This document shows, one piece after another, positions 51,380 through 62,315 of a stretch of 64,000 bases of DNA. The position numbers and the translations under genes were made by a program. Location of the stretch: contig NZ_LMNS01000034.1 of NCBI RefSeq assembly GCF_001423405.1, forward strand, positions 62,526 to 126,525. Direction: 5' to 3'. Position 1 is the stretch's first letter. Each line of letters begins with the position of its first letter. The notes under the pieces were generated by a model that worked only from the letters and a program-made list of their open reading frames with translations, was not told the DNA's origin and searched no databases. This DNA comes from Methylobacterium sp. Leaf123 (GTDB lineage: Bacteria; Pseudomonadota; Alphaproteobacteria; Rhizobiales; Beijerinckiaceae).

Positions 51380-52207
51380 CTACGCCGTCGCCGCCACCAG
51401 GGCCAGCAGCACCGCGATCTCGCCGACCTGCTGGCAGGCGCCGACCACATCGCCCGTCTGGCCGCCGATCTTCCGCTCGGCCAGCGCGCTCAGGCCGAAG
51501 GCCGCGAGCGGCGCCAGGATCAGCGCGAGGCCGAGACCCAGCGGCGGCAGGCCGAGGGCGGCGGCGATCCCGGCGAGGATCAGGCAGGTCAGTCCCGCGA
51601 TGCCCAGCGTCGCGCGGGTCGGCCGGCCGACGGCGGCGCCCGCGCCGCCGGGACGGGCGGGATCGAGGATCGCGAGCGGGACCAGCGCCACCGTCCGCGA
51701 CAGGGCGGCGGCGAAGAGCAGCGACACGGCGGCGAGCCCGCCGGAGCGGTCGAGCAGGGTCGCGAGCATCGCCGCCCGCAGCGCCAGCCCCAGGAACAAG
51801 GCGGTGCCGCCATAGGCGCCGATGCGGCTGTCGCGCATGATCTCCAGGCTGCGCTCGCGGCTCTGGCCGCCGCCGAACCCATCGGCGACGTCGGCCAAGC
51901 CGTCCTCGTGCATGGCGCCGGTGATGAGCGCGAGCGCCACGAGGGCGAGAGCGGCGGCGACGAACGGCCCGAGCCGTATCTCCCAGGCCAGCACCAGAAC
52001 CAAGGCGGCGGGCGCGGCGATCAGCAGCCCGGCCAGCGGCAGCATCCGCGGCACGGTGCGGAAATCCGGCGCGGCGTAGGGCGCCGGCTCGTCCGGCAGG
52101 GGCGGAACCGGCAGGCGGGTGAAGAAGCGGAGGCAGGCGGCGAGATCGTAGACCAGCTCCGCCCCGGGAAAGGGCGGTCCGAGATCGCGGCCACTGCGCT
52201 CGATCAT
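51380..52207 (-). CDS. cobS: Adenosylcobinamide-GDP ribazoletransferase
   Basis: 275 residues; membrane enzyme joining adenosylcobinamide-GDP to alpha-ribazole in the last stage of cobalamin synthesis. Signatures: RFFTRLPVP near 28, GAMHEDGLADVADGFGGGQSRERSLEIMRDSRIGAYG (about 98-134), and six to seven helices. Divergent from cobT, so the 167 bases between them hold both promoters; I see no cobalamin riboswitch there. Confidence 0.93.
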   Translation of the reverse strand: MIERSGRDLGPPFPGAELVYDLAACLRFFTRLPVPPLPDEPAPYAAPDFRTVPRMLPLAGLLIAAPAALVLVLAWEIRLGPFVAAALALVALALITGAMHEDGLADVADGFGGGQSRERSLEIMRDSRIGAYGGTALFLGLALRAAMLATLLDRSGGLAAVSLLFAAALSRTVALVPLAILDPARPGGAGAAVGRPTRATLGIAGLTCLILAGIAAALGLPPLGLGLALILAPLAAFGLSALAERKIGGQTGDVVGACQQVGEIAVLLALVAATA

Positions 52208-52374
52208 TCCGCTTCCCTTCCCATCGGCCGCCTGTACCGCGGGCCCGTCCGCTTCTATAGCGCCGGGAGCCTCCGGCCTGCTACGCGGCGTCGCTGGCTA
52301 TCCGGTGGCAATTCCCGCACCGATCGGGCGACCTCCTTCGTTTTTCCCGCATCCGACGCGCACGAGCCCTGCCG

Positions 52375-53412
52375 ATGACCTCCAGCCCGACCTCCGACGC
52401 CGCGCCCTTCGCCGACATCCGCCGGCTGCTGACGGAGATGCCCGGCCCCGACGAGGACGCGGTCGCCGCGATCCGCGCGCGGGATGCCAGCCTCACCAAG
52501 CCGCCGGGCGCGCTCGGGCGGCTCGAAACATTCGTGGAATGGCTCGGCGCGTGGCAGGGCAAGGCCAAGCCCACCCTCGACCGGCCGATGGTCTGCGTGT
52601 TCGCCGGCAGCCACGGGGTGGTGGAGCGCGGCGTCTCGGCCTTCCCCGCCGCGGTCAACCGGCAGATGCTCGACAACTTCGCCGCCGGGGGTGCGGCGAT
52701 CAACCAACTCTGCGCCGCCTACGGCCTCGGCTTCCGGGTGTTCGATCTGGCCGTGGATCTGCCGACCGGCGACATCTGCTCCGGCCCGGCCCTCGACGAG
52801 AAGGGATGTGTCGCCACCATGGCCTTCGGCATGGAGGCGGTGGCAGCGGGCACCGATTGCCTCGCGGTCGGCGAGATGGGCATCGGCAACACCACGGTCG
52901 CGGCGGCGATCTACGCGGCGCTCTATGGCGGCGAGTCCGAGCATTGGGTCGGTCGCGGCACCGGCCTCGACGCGGCCGGCCTCGCCCGCAAGGCGCAGGC
53001 CGTGCGGCTGGCGCTCGACACCCACACGGATCATCTCGGCGACCCGCTGACGATCCTGGCGCGGCTCGGCGGCCGGGAGATCGCGGCGATGGCCGGCGCC
53101 ATCCTGGCCGCACGGCTGCAACGGGTGCCGGTGGTGCTCGACGGTTACGTGGCAACCGCGGCGGCGGCCATTCTGCACGCCGCCGATCCGCACGCCCTCG
53201 ACCATTGCATTGCCGGCCATCGTTCGGCCGAGGGCGCGCATGGCGAGGTGCTGGAACGGCTCGGCCTCAAGCCCGTCCTGTCGCTCGACATGCGCCTCGG
53301 CGAAGCCTCGGGCGCGGCCCTGGCGCTCGGCCTGCTGAAGGGCGCGCTGGCCTGCCACCGCGACATGGCGACGTTCGAGCAGGCCGGGGTCTCGGGCAAG
53401 AGCGAGGGCTAG
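52375..53412 (+). CDS. cobT: Nicotinate-nucleotide-dimethylbenzimidazole phosphoribosyltransferase
   Basis: 345 residues; makes alpha-ribazole phosphate for the lower ligand of cobalamin. Signatures: LTKPPGALGRLE, CVFAGSHGVVERGVSAFP, MGIGNTTVAAA, and the C-terminal RLGEASGAALALGLLKGAL with the catalytic glutamate at 310. Divergent partner of cobS; together they complete nucleotide-loop assembly. Ends 39 bases before the cloverleaf repeat. Confidence 0.95.
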   Translation: MTSSPTSDAAPFADIRRLLTEMPGPDEDAVAAIRARDASLTKPPGALGRLETFVEWLGAWQGKAKPTLDRPMVCVFAGSHGVVERGVSAFPAAVNRQMLDNFAAGGAAINQLCAAYGLGFRVFDLAVDLPTGDICSGPALDEKGCVATMAFGMEAVAAGTDCLAVGEMGIGNTTVAAAIYAALYGGESEHWVGRGTGLDAAGLARKAQAVRLALDTHTDHLGDPLTILARLGGREIAAMAGAILAARLQRVPVVLDGYVATAAAAILHAADPHALDHCIAGHRSAEGAHGEVLERLGLKPVLSLDMRLGEASGAALALGLLKGALACHRDMATFEQAGVSGKSEG

Positions 53413-53450
53413 AATCTTATTCAGTGGAGGGCTTTGGCAAGCTTATCGCC

Positions 53451-53580
53451 CCTCATGCTGAGGTGCCGAGCGAAAGCTCGGCCTCGAAGCACGCCCGAAC
53501 GGTCGATCCTGTCGCGTGGGTCTGCCCGGAGAAGCGTCGCGGCGTGCTTCGAGGCTGCGACGCAGCGCCTCAGCATGAGG
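53451..53580. repeat. Cloverleaf-like structured repeat, copy 2
   Basis: Outer stem CCTCATGCTGAGG (53451-53463) / CCTCAGCATGAGG (53568-53580). Arm 1 CCGAGC-GAAA-GCTCGG (53466-53481), a GNRA tetraloop. Inner stem GCCTCGAAGCACGC (53481-53494) / GCGTGCTTCGAGGC (53542-53555). Arm 3 GCTGC-GAC-GCAGC (53554-53566). Between the convergent cobT and kinase genes. Confidence 0.85.
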
Positions 53581-53626
53581 ACCGTGACGGTTGCCGGAAC
53601 CAGTCGTTCCGGCTCCGAGCCGCCGC

Positions 53627-55168
<1,542 letters not shown>

Positions 55169-55602
55169 AACAGTCGAGATCGCCAATCGGGATCGGAACG
55201 CCGGGCGCCCGGTCGTGGACTAGCGGCGCACGGGGCGGGGTGGAGAGCCCTCAAGGTGCCGTGCGAACCGTTAAGAAGCGGCTTCGACGATCCGGCGAAT
55301 TGCGCAGATATGAGAACCGAAATGTCTCATGCCGAATCCGGTCGATCCCTTCGGGATGGCGGATTTGGGCTTCGCTCAGAGGCCGCGCGGGCTCGGCGAT
55401 ACGGTTCTCGCATCGATCATGCGGGAACCGTATCGCCTGTATTCGAGTGCGCTCCCGCACATCGGAGATGGTCAGACGGGATCAGAATCGGAACGATTCC
55501 AAGTGCCGACACCACGTGACGGTCCCGAAGCGCATCTCCCGGCCGGATGACGGCCCCGAGCCCCGAGCGTTTCGTGCGACACCTTCCTCTCGGAGTGCGC
55601 CC
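55169..55602. other. Gene-free stretch rich in hairpins, with composite element copy B
   Basis: About 430 bases between divergent genes. It contains the composite element at 55335-55436 and a GAATCG/CGATTC hairpin near 55490. Promoters for both genes must lie here but cannot be placed. Confidence 0.5.
55335..55436. repeat. Composite two-hairpin element, copy B
   Basis: Hairpin 1: AATCCG (55335-55340) / CGGATT (55360-55365) enclosing ATCCC/GGGAT around a TTC loop. Hairpin 2: a 19-bp stem GGCGATACGGTTCTCGCAT / ATGCGGGAACCGTATCGCC (55395-55436) with one T-G pair. Same order and shared flanks (TCGAT, GGGAACCG) as copy A at 31892-31983. Confidence 0.8.
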
Positions 55603-56058
55603 ATGCTGACCCTCAACCTGAACGGCGTGGCGCGGGAGGTCGATGCCGACCCCGACATGCCCCTGCTCTGGGTCATCCGCGACCGGCTCGACATGACCGG
55701 GACCAAGTATGGCTGCGGCATCGCCCAATGCGGCGCCTGCACCGTGCACATGGACGGCCAGCCGGTGCGCGCCTGCCAGACCCGGATCGGCGATGTCGGC
55801 GAGGCCAAGATCACCACGATCGAGGGCGTCGAGGGCAAGGTGGCCGATGCGGTGAAGACGGCGTGGCGCAGCCTCGACGTGGTGCAATGCGGCTACTGCC
55901 AGTCCGGCCAGATCATGTCGGCCATCAGCCTGCTGACCGAGAACCCGAAACCCAGCGACGCCGATATCGACGGCGCCATGGACGGCAATGTCTGCCGCTG
56001 CGGCACCTACCAGCGCATCCGCGCCGCCATCCACGACGCCGCCCGCTCACTGGCCTGA
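55603..56058 (+). CDS. (2Fe-2S) subunit of a molybdenum hydroxylase (isoquinoline 1-oxidoreductase alpha-like)
   Basis: 151 residues. Plant-type [2Fe-2S] ligands C38, C43, C46, C58 and a second cluster C96, C99, C131, C133 (CGYC...CRC), the standard small subunit of xanthine dehydrogenase-family enzymes. Passes electrons from the Mo site of the next gene's product. No signal; it would be exported with the Tat-bearing large subunit. 35 bases upstream of that gene. Confidence 0.93.
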   Translation: MLTLNLNGVAREVDADPDMPLLWVIRDRLDMTGTKYGCGIAQCGACTVHMDGQPVRACQTRIGDVGEAKITTIEGVEGKVADAVKTAWRSLDVVQCGYCQSGQIMSAISLLTENPKPSDADIDGAMDGNVCRCGTYQRIRAAIHDAARSLA

Positions 56059-56093
56059 GCCGCCCTGCAACCGACCGGAACAAGGAGCACGGC

Positions 56094-58289
56094 ATGCTCA
56101 AGCTCGATACGATCGATGCGCCCGTCCCCTCGCGGCGCGCCTTCCTCACCGGCGCGACGGCGGGCGCCGTGCTGCTCGCCTTCCGCCTCGACCTGAAGGG
56201 CGCCCGCGCCGCGGAAGCCTCGGACGCGCTGTCGAAGGGGCCGGCCCAGCCCAACGCCTTCGTGCGGATCGCCGCCGACGACAGCGTCACGGTGATGATC
56301 AAGCATCTCGATATGGGCCAGGGCAACACGACCGGGCTCGCCACCATCCTCGCCGACGAACTCGACGCGGATTGGAGCCAGATGCGCGTCGCCTTCGCCC
56401 CGGCCGACGCCAAGCTCTACGCCAACCTGCTGATGGGCCCGGTCCAGGGCACCGGCGGCTCCACGGCGATCGCCAATTCTTGGTTCCAGCTCCGCAAGGC
56501 GGGTGCGGCCGCCCGCGCCATGCTGGTCGCCGCCGCGGCCGAAAAGTGGAGCGTGCCGGCGGGCGAGATCACTGTCGCCAAGGGCGTCATCAGCCACAAG
56601 TCGGGCAAGCAGGCCCGCTTCGGCGAATTCGCCGAGGCTGCCGCCGCCAAGCCGGTGCCGCAGGAGTCCCGCCTCAAGACGCCGGGCGAGTGGACGCTGA
56701 TCGGCCAGCGCGTGCCGCGGATCGATTCCGCGGCGAAGACCGACGGCACCGCGATCTACTCCCTCGACATCCGCCGCCCCGGTCAGGTCACGGCGCTCGT
56801 CGCCCACCCGCCGCGCTTCGGCGCTACGGTGAAGTCGGTGGATGCGGAGGCCGCGCAGGGCATGCCCGGCGTCGTCGGCATCGTCACGATCCCGACCGGC
56901 GTCGCGGTGATCGCCCGCGACACGTGGAGCGCGATGAAGGCCCGCGAGGCCCTCAAGATCACCTGGGACAACTCTACCGCCGAGACCCGCTCCTCGGACG
57001 CGATCCTCGCCGAGTACCGCGAGACGGCCAAGACCTCCGGCCTCGTCGCCTCGCAGGCGGGCGATGCCGATGGCGCCATCAAGGGCTCGGCCAAGGTGCT
57101 GGAGGCGGAGTTCTCCTTCCCCTATCTCGCGCATGCCGCGATGGAGCCCCTGAACGCCACGATCGAGCGCGCGGCGGACGGCAGCTACGACGTCTATGCC
57201 GGCTGCCAGATCCAGACCATCGAGCAGGCGGTGGTGGCGGCGACGCTGGGCGTCACGACCGACCGGGTCCGGCTGCACACGCAATGGGCCGGCGGCTCGT
57301 TCGGCCGGCGGGCGACGCCGGGCGCCGACTACTTCGCCGAGGCCGCCGCGATCGTGAAGGCCTGGGACGGCAAGGCGCCGGTCCACCTCGTCTGGACCCG
57401 CGAGGACGACATGGCGGCCGGCTATTACCGCCCGCAGGTCTACCACACGGTCAAGGCGGGCCTGAACGAGAAGGGCCAGATCACCGGCTGGCGCCACACC
57501 ATGGTGGGCAAGTCGATCATGATCGGCTCGCCCTTCGAGGCGATGCTCGTCAAGAACGGCATCGACTCCACCACCGTTGAGGGTGCTTCCGACACGCCCT
57601 ACGCGCTCCCGGCCTACCGCTTCGAGGTGCACAATGCCCGCGAGGGCGTGCCGGTCCTGTGGTGGCGCTCGGTCGGCCACACCCACACCGCCCATGTGAT
57701 GGAGGTGTTCATCGACGAGCTGGCCCATGCGTCGAGCTCCGACCCGGTCGCCTACCGGCTGTCGCTGCTGACCCGCGCGCCGCGCCTGTCGGGCGTGCTG
57801 CGGCTGGCCGCCGAGCGGGCCGGCTGGGGCGAGAAACCCTCCGAGAAGGGCCGCGGCCTCGGCGTGGCGGTGCACGAATCCTTCGGCTCCTACGTCGCGA
57901 TGGTGGCCGACGTCACGGCGGGCGAGTCCGGCGTGCGGGTCAACCGGATCGTGGCGGCGGTCGATGTCGGCATCGCCGTGAACCCGGACGTGGTGCGCGC
58001 CCAAGTCGAGGGTGCGGTGGGCTTCGCCCTCTCGGCGGTGCTGCGCAACCGCATCACCCTCAAGGACGGCGTGGTGCAGGAGACGAATTTCGACAGCTAC
58101 CAGCCGACGCGCATCTCCGAGATGCCGCGGGTCGAGGTTCACATCGTGCCCTCCGAGGTCGCCCCCACCGGGATCGGCGAGCCCGGCGTGCCGGTCCTGG
58201 CGCCGGCCATCGCCAACGCGGTCTTCGCCGCGACGGGCCAGCGCCTGCGCTCGCTGCCGCTCGACCCCTCGCGCCTGCGCGGCGCGTAG
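56094..58289 (+). CDS. Mo-cofactor subunit of a xanthine dehydrogenase-family enzyme (isoquinoline 1-oxidoreductase beta-like)
   Basis: 731 residues from ATG 56094 with AAGGAG upstream. Twin-arginine signal SRRAFLTGATAG (13-24) indicates export with the small subunit. The body carries the Mo-binding family pattern: HLDMGQGNTTGLATILADEL, QGTGGSTAIANS, GGSFGRRATPGADY, and a C-terminal PTGIGEPGVPVLAPAIANAV with the conserved catalytic glutamate region. IorB-type aldehyde or N-heterocycle oxidation is inferred. No XdhC/CoxI maturation gene or cytochrome adjoins. Confidence 0.9.
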   Translation: MLKLDTIDAPVPSRRAFLTGATAGAVLLAFRLDLKGARAAEASDALSKGPAQPNAFVRIAADDSVTVMIKHLDMGQGNTTGLATILADELDADWSQMRVAFAPADAKLYANLLMGPVQGTGGSTAIANSWFQLRKAGAAARAMLVAAAAEKWSVPAGEITVAKGVISHKSGKQARFGEFAEAAAAKPVPQESRLKTPGEWTLIGQRVPRIDSAAKTDGTAIYSLDIRRPGQVTALVAHPPRFGATVKSVDAEAAQGMPGVVGIVTIPTGVAVIARDTWSAMKAREALKITWDNSTAETRSSDAILAEYRETAKTSGLVASQAGDADGAIKGSAKVLEAEFSFPYLAHAAMEPLNATIERAADGSYDVYAGCQIQTIEQAVVAATLGVTTDRVRLHTQWAGGSFGRRATPGADYFAEAAAIVKAWDGKAPVHLVWTREDDMAAGYYRPQVYHTVKAGLNEKGQITGWRHTMVGKSIMIGSPFEAMLVKNGIDSTTVEGASDTPYALPAYRFEVHNAREGVPVLWWRSVGHTHTAHVMEVFIDELAHASSSDPVAYRLSLLTRAPRLSGVLRLAAERAGWGEKPSEKGRGLGVAVHESFGSYVAMVADVTAGESGVRVNRIVAAVDVGIAVNPDVVRAQVEGAVGFALSAVLRNRITLKDGVVQETNFDSYQPTRISEMPRVEVHIVPSEVAPTGIGEPGVPVLAPAIANAVFAATGQRLRSLPLDPSRLRGA

Positions 58290-58323
58290 CACGCCCGGCC
58301 CGAACGCTCACCACACGTTTCTT

Positions 58324-58346
58324 GGCAGTCCCGTAACGGGATTGCC
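58324..58346 (+). terminator. Possible terminator hairpin
   Basis: GGCAGTCCCG / CGGGATTGCC, 10 bp with one G-T pair, 35 bases behind the molybdenum-enzyme stop. No T-tract. Confidence 0.45.
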
Positions 58347-58462
58347 GGGAAAGTAATGAGCCGGATACGGGACACATCTGAGCGAGACATGACTCCACGG
58401 CACCCGCTCACTTTACAAAATCGCCAACCCACTCCTTAGGTTGAGCCCATCGAGCCACAACG

Positions 58463-61400
58463 GTGTGTGGGATGGGCGAACGAACAGGCCCGCCCAACCG
58501 GTCGTCGGATCTGGGCGCGGCGGACCGGCGGATCTACCAACACGACTGGGCGGCGACGCCGCTCGGCCCGGTCGAGTCGTGGCCGGATGCCCTGCGCTCC
58601 GCCGCCACGCTCGTGAATGGCCTCGGAACCCCCGCCGCCCTGGCCTGGGGCGCGGCCTCGACCACCCTGTGCAACGACGCCTTCGCCACGCTTCTCGGTC
58701 GCGACCCGCTCGGCGCCGCCTTCACCACACTCGGGACGGACGGATCGACGGGGAACGCGCTCGCGCCGCTCCTCCGGCGCGCCCGCGGCGGCGAGGCGGT
58801 CACCGCCACCGGCATCGCCCTCGGCACGGCGCCCTCGGGCGCCCTGATCACGCTCTGCCTCAGCCCTCTGCGCGGCGCCGACGGAACGGCGGCCGGCGTG
58901 CTCGTTCTCGTGACCGGCGCCTGCGAGACGGCCACGGACGCCGCCCGCGAGGACAGGGAGCGCCTTCGGGCCGAAGCGGCCCTTCGGGCGAGCGAAGAGA
59001 AGTACCGCACCCTGTTCCAGACCATGGGGCAGGGTTTCTGCGAACTTGAATTCGTGCGCGACGCGCAGGGCCGGGCCGTCGATTTCCGCTACATCGAGCT
59101 GAATCCCGCCTTCGAGCGGCTGATCGGCCTGCCGGCCGCGTCCGCCCGCGGGCGGGTGTCGCGCGACGTGGTGCCCGATCTCGATCCCTGGTGGGTCCAG
59201 ACCTACGAGCGCATCGCCGCGGCGGGCCTGCCGGCGCGGCTGGAGCATACGGATACGCCGAAGGGCCGCTGGTTCGAGGTCTCCGTCTATCCGCAGGCGA
59301 ACGACCGCGTGCTGATCCTCTACGACGACGTCACCGAGCGCAAAGTCGCCGAGACGGCCCTGCGCGACCGCGAGGAGCGGCAGGCCTTCCTCCTGGCATT
59401 GAGCGATGCGGTGCGCACACTGAGCGATCCGGAGGCGATCCAGCGCGAGGCCTGCCGGCTGGTGGGCGAGCGGCTGGACGTGGACCGGTGCTACTACGCC
59501 GCCATCGACGAAGCCGCCGGGATCGTCCGGATCGCGTGGGACCACCTTCGCGGCGATGCGCTCTCGATCGTCGGCGAGCACAGGTTCGCGGACTTTGCCT
59601 GGTCCGCCGACATCCTCCGCCGCGGGGTGTGCCATGTCCTGGCCGATACGCAGGCCTCGGCGTCGGTTCCGGAGGCCGGCCGTCCTGCCTTCGCCGCCCT
59701 GCAGATCGCCGCCTGCATGGGCGCGCCGCTCATCAAGAACCGCAACTTGGTCGGCGCCCTCTGCGTCACCCATTCGAGTCCACGCGCTTGGACGGGGGCC
59801 GACCTCGGATTGCTGCGCGACGTGGCCGAGCGGATCTGGTCGGCGGTCGAGCGCGGCCGGGCGGAGGCGGATATCCGGCGCAAGAACGCGGTGCTCGAAG
59901 GGATCAACCGCATCTTCCGCGAGGCGTTGACCGCCCGCACCGAGGAGGAACTCGGCCGGGTCTGCCTCGCGGTCGCCGAGGATGTGACGCAGAGCGCCTT
60001 CAGCTTCATGGGGGAGATCGACCAGGAGAACGACCGGTTCAACGAACTCTCCATCAGCGATCGCAGCTGGCAGCATTTCGCGATGGACGACCCCGCTTTT
60101 CCCAAGGGCGTCGGCCCGAAAGGGCTCAAGATCCACGGCCTCTACGGCCGCGTGCTGCGCGACGGGAAAAGCCTCATCGCCAACGATCCCGACATGCACC
60201 CGGACCGGATCGGCACACCGACGGGCCACCCGCCCTTGAAGGCCTTTCTCGGCGTGCCGCTGAAGCGGAACGGACAGACGATCGGAATGATCGGGCTGGG
60301 CAACCGCGCCGGCGGATACCGGCGGGAGGACCTCGAAGCCGCCGAGGCCCTGGCCCCGGCCATCCTCCAGGCGCTGCTGAGCAAGCGGACCGCCGACACC
60401 CTGCGCCAGAGCGAGGAGCGGTTCCGGACCCTCGCCGAACTCGTGCCGAGCCTGCTGTGGAACGTCGATCCTCAGGGCAAGGTCATCGTCGTGAACCAGC
60501 AATGGGGCGACTATACCGGCCAGCCCGTGGACAAGACCCAGCAGGGCGGCTGGCTGGCGTTGATCCACCCCGACGAGCGGGAGGAGACCCAACGCGCCTT
60601 CATCGAGGCCTCCGCCACGGGCCGGCCGGTGGAGCGGCAGCAGCGCGTCCGCCGCCGCGACGGCGCCTATCGCTGGTTCCTGATCCGCCACGCGCCGGCC
60701 CGCGACGGCGAGGGACGGATCGTCCACTGGTTCGGCGCGGCCACCGACATCCACGACCAGTACATCGCCGCCGAGAACCTGCGGATCGAGGAGGCGCGCC
60801 AGACCTTCCTGCTCGACATCGCCGACCGGCTGCAGCGCGCGACCGAGCCGCAGGCGGCCCTTCAGAGCGTCGTCGATACGCTGGGACACCATCTCGGCGT
60901 CAGCCGGGTCGGCTACGCGCGCATCTTCGACGATGGCGAGCGGGTCGAGAGGCAGGTGGGCTACCCCTCCCAGGCCCGGCTCCGCCTCGGACCGCTATCG
61001 ATCGGGATGTTCGGCGAGGCGTTCCAGCACCGGCTCCGGAACGGAGAGACGGTGTGCGCGACCGATATCGCGAGCGTGTCGACCGCCGAGATCTGGAGCC
61101 GGTCGGCGATCCGCAGCCTCCTCGCGGTGCCGCTGGTCCGCGACGGCCGGCTGCGCGCCGTGCTCTACGCCATCCATCGCGAGCCCCGAATCTGGACGCG
61201 CTCCGAGACGACGCTGATCGAGGAGGTGGCCGCGCGGACCTGGGAGGCGGCCGAGCGGGCGCAGGCCGAAACCGAGCTGCGCACGAGCGAAGCCCGGCAG
61301 CGCGCTCTGGTCGAAGGCATCCCCCAGCTCGTCTGGCGCGCGGGCGAAGGCGGCGCGTGGAGCTGGGCGAGCCCGCAATGGTGCCGCTATACCGGCCAGA

Positions 61401-62287
61401 GCGAGGCGGAAAGCCGCGGCTTCGGCTGGCTCGACGCGGTTCACCCCGAGGATCGCGACCGGGCCCAGGATGCCTGGAGCGGGGCCGCCATGGCCGAGGC
61501 ATTGGCCGTCGATTACCGAATCTGTCACGCCCCCGAGGGCCGCTATCGCTGGTTCCAGTCGCGTGCCCTGCCGCTGCGCGAGGGAAGCGAGATCGTCGAG
61601 TGGCTCGGCACCTCCACCGACATCGACGACCTGCGGCAGCTTCAGGAGCAGCAGGGCGTGATGGTGGCCGAGTTGCAGCACCGCACCCGCAACCTCATCA
61701 CGGTGGTGCGCTCGCTGGCCGAGCAGACCATGGCCCGAAGCGATTCCATGACGGCGTTCCGCGCGCGGTTCTACGACCGGCTCGCGGTGCTCTCGCGGGT
61801 GCAGGGCCTGCTCTCCCGTTCCACCATCGAGCCGATCACCCTGCACGCGCTCATCGCCACGGAACTCGACGCCCTCGGCGCCTGGGAGGCGTCCGACCGC
61901 ATCTATCTCGACGGCCCGTCCGTTCGGCTGCGCAAGGCGACGGTGCAGACCTTCGCGCTGGCCCTGCACGAACTCGCCACCAACGCCCGCAAATACGGCG
62001 CGCTCGCCGGGGACACGGGATGGCTGAGCGTGACGTGGCGCACCTATGCCGAGGGTGACGGGATGCGGCTCGCCCTGCATTGGAGCGAGACGGAGGTCGA
62101 GCGCCCGCACGGCGAGGGGGCCGCGCAACGGCGCGGCTACGGGCGCGAGCTGATCGAGAAGGCGCTGCCCTACGCCCTCGACGCGCGGACACGCTACGAA
62201 CTGAGCGAGACAGCCCTGCACTGCTCCATCGACCTGCCGCTCACGGAACGGCGCAAGACGACGCGGCGTGGGACCGAGTCCGGCTAG
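58463..62287 (+). CDS. Multi-PAS/GAF HWE-family sensor histidine kinase
   Basis: 1274 residues from GTG 58463 (ATG 58472 is alternative). Soluble; no membrane span. Approximate order: PAS-like 25-150, PAS 175-296, GAF 310-470, GAF 478-646, PAS 648-767, GAF 780-933, PAS 938-1060, HWE kinase 1062-1270. Phospho-His1073 in ELQHRTRNLITVV; N-box LHELATNARKYGALAG. The HWE family replaces the usual kinase H-box context. Seven sensory modules suggest several inputs; ligands unknown. No response regulator adjoins. Confidence 0.9.
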   Translation: MCGMGERTGPPNRSSDLGAADRRIYQHDWAATPLGPVESWPDALRSAATLVNGLGTPAALAWGAASTTLCNDAFATLLGRDPLGAAFTTLGTDGSTGNALAPLLRRARGGEAVTATGIALGTAPSGALITLCLSPLRGADGTAAGVLVLVTGACETATDAAREDRERLRAEAALRASEEKYRTLFQTMGQGFCELEFVRDAQGRAVDFRYIELNPAFERLIGLPAASARGRVSRDVVPDLDPWWVQTYERIAAAGLPARLEHTDTPKGRWFEVSVYPQANDRVLILYDDVTERKVAETALRDREERQAFLLALSDAVRTLSDPEAIQREACRLVGERLDVDRCYYAAIDEAAGIVRIAWDHLRGDALSIVGEHRFADFAWSADILRRGVCHVLADTQASASVPEAGRPAFAALQIAACMGAPLIKNRNLVGALCVTHSSPRAWTGADLGLLRDVAERIWSAVERGRAEADIRRKNAVLEGINRIFREALTARTEEELGRVCLAVAEDVTQSAFSFMGEIDQENDRFNELSISDRSWQHFAMDDPAFPKGVGPKGLKIHGLYGRVLRDGKSLIANDPDMHPDRIGTPTGHPPLKAFLGVPLKRNGQTIGMIGLGNRAGGYRREDLEAAEALAPAILQALLSKRTADTLRQSEERFRTLAELVPSLLWNVDPQGKVIVVNQQWGDYTGQPVDKTQQGGWLALIHPDEREETQRAFIEASATGRPVERQQRVRRRDGAYRWFLIRHAPARDGEGRIVHWFGAATDIHDQYIAAENLRIEEARQTFLLDIADRLQRATEPQAALQSVVDTLGHHLGVSRVGYARIFDDGERVERQVGYPSQARLRLGPLSIGMFGEAFQHRLRNGETVCATDIASVSTAEIWSRSAIRSLLAVPLVRDGRLRAVLYAIHREPRIWTRSETTLIEEVAARTWEAAERAQAETELRTSEARQRALVEGIPQLVWRAGEGGAWSWASPQWCRYTGQSEAESRGFGWLDAVHPEDRDRAQDAWSGAAMAEALAVDYRICHAPEGRYRWFQSRALPLREGSEIVEWLGTSTDIDDLRQLQEQQGVMVAELQHRTRNLITVVRSLAEQTMARSDSMTAFRARFYDRLAVLSRVQGLLSRSTIEPITLHALIATELDALGAWEASDRIYLDGPSVRLRKATVQTFALALHELATNARKYGALAGDTGWLSVTWRTYAEGDGMRLALHWSETEVERPHGEGAAQRRGYGRELIEKALPYALDARTRYELSETALHCSIDLPLTERRKTTRRGTESG

Positions 62288-62315
62288 ATTCCGAAGGCCC
62301 CCGCGGGACGATCCC

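Noticed and set aside
52208..52374. Cobalamin riboswitch between cobS and cobT
   Set aside because: No B12-box-like sequence in 167 bases and the space is short for a full aptamer plus promoters.
56007..58292. 761-codon antisense frame covering the molybdenum-enzyme gene, and similar long antisense frames (for example 25311-27065, 22291-24147)
   Set aside because: They lie opposite genes with clear family motifs, have Arg/Gly/Ala-rich shadow composition and no recognised motif; expected from high third-position G+C.
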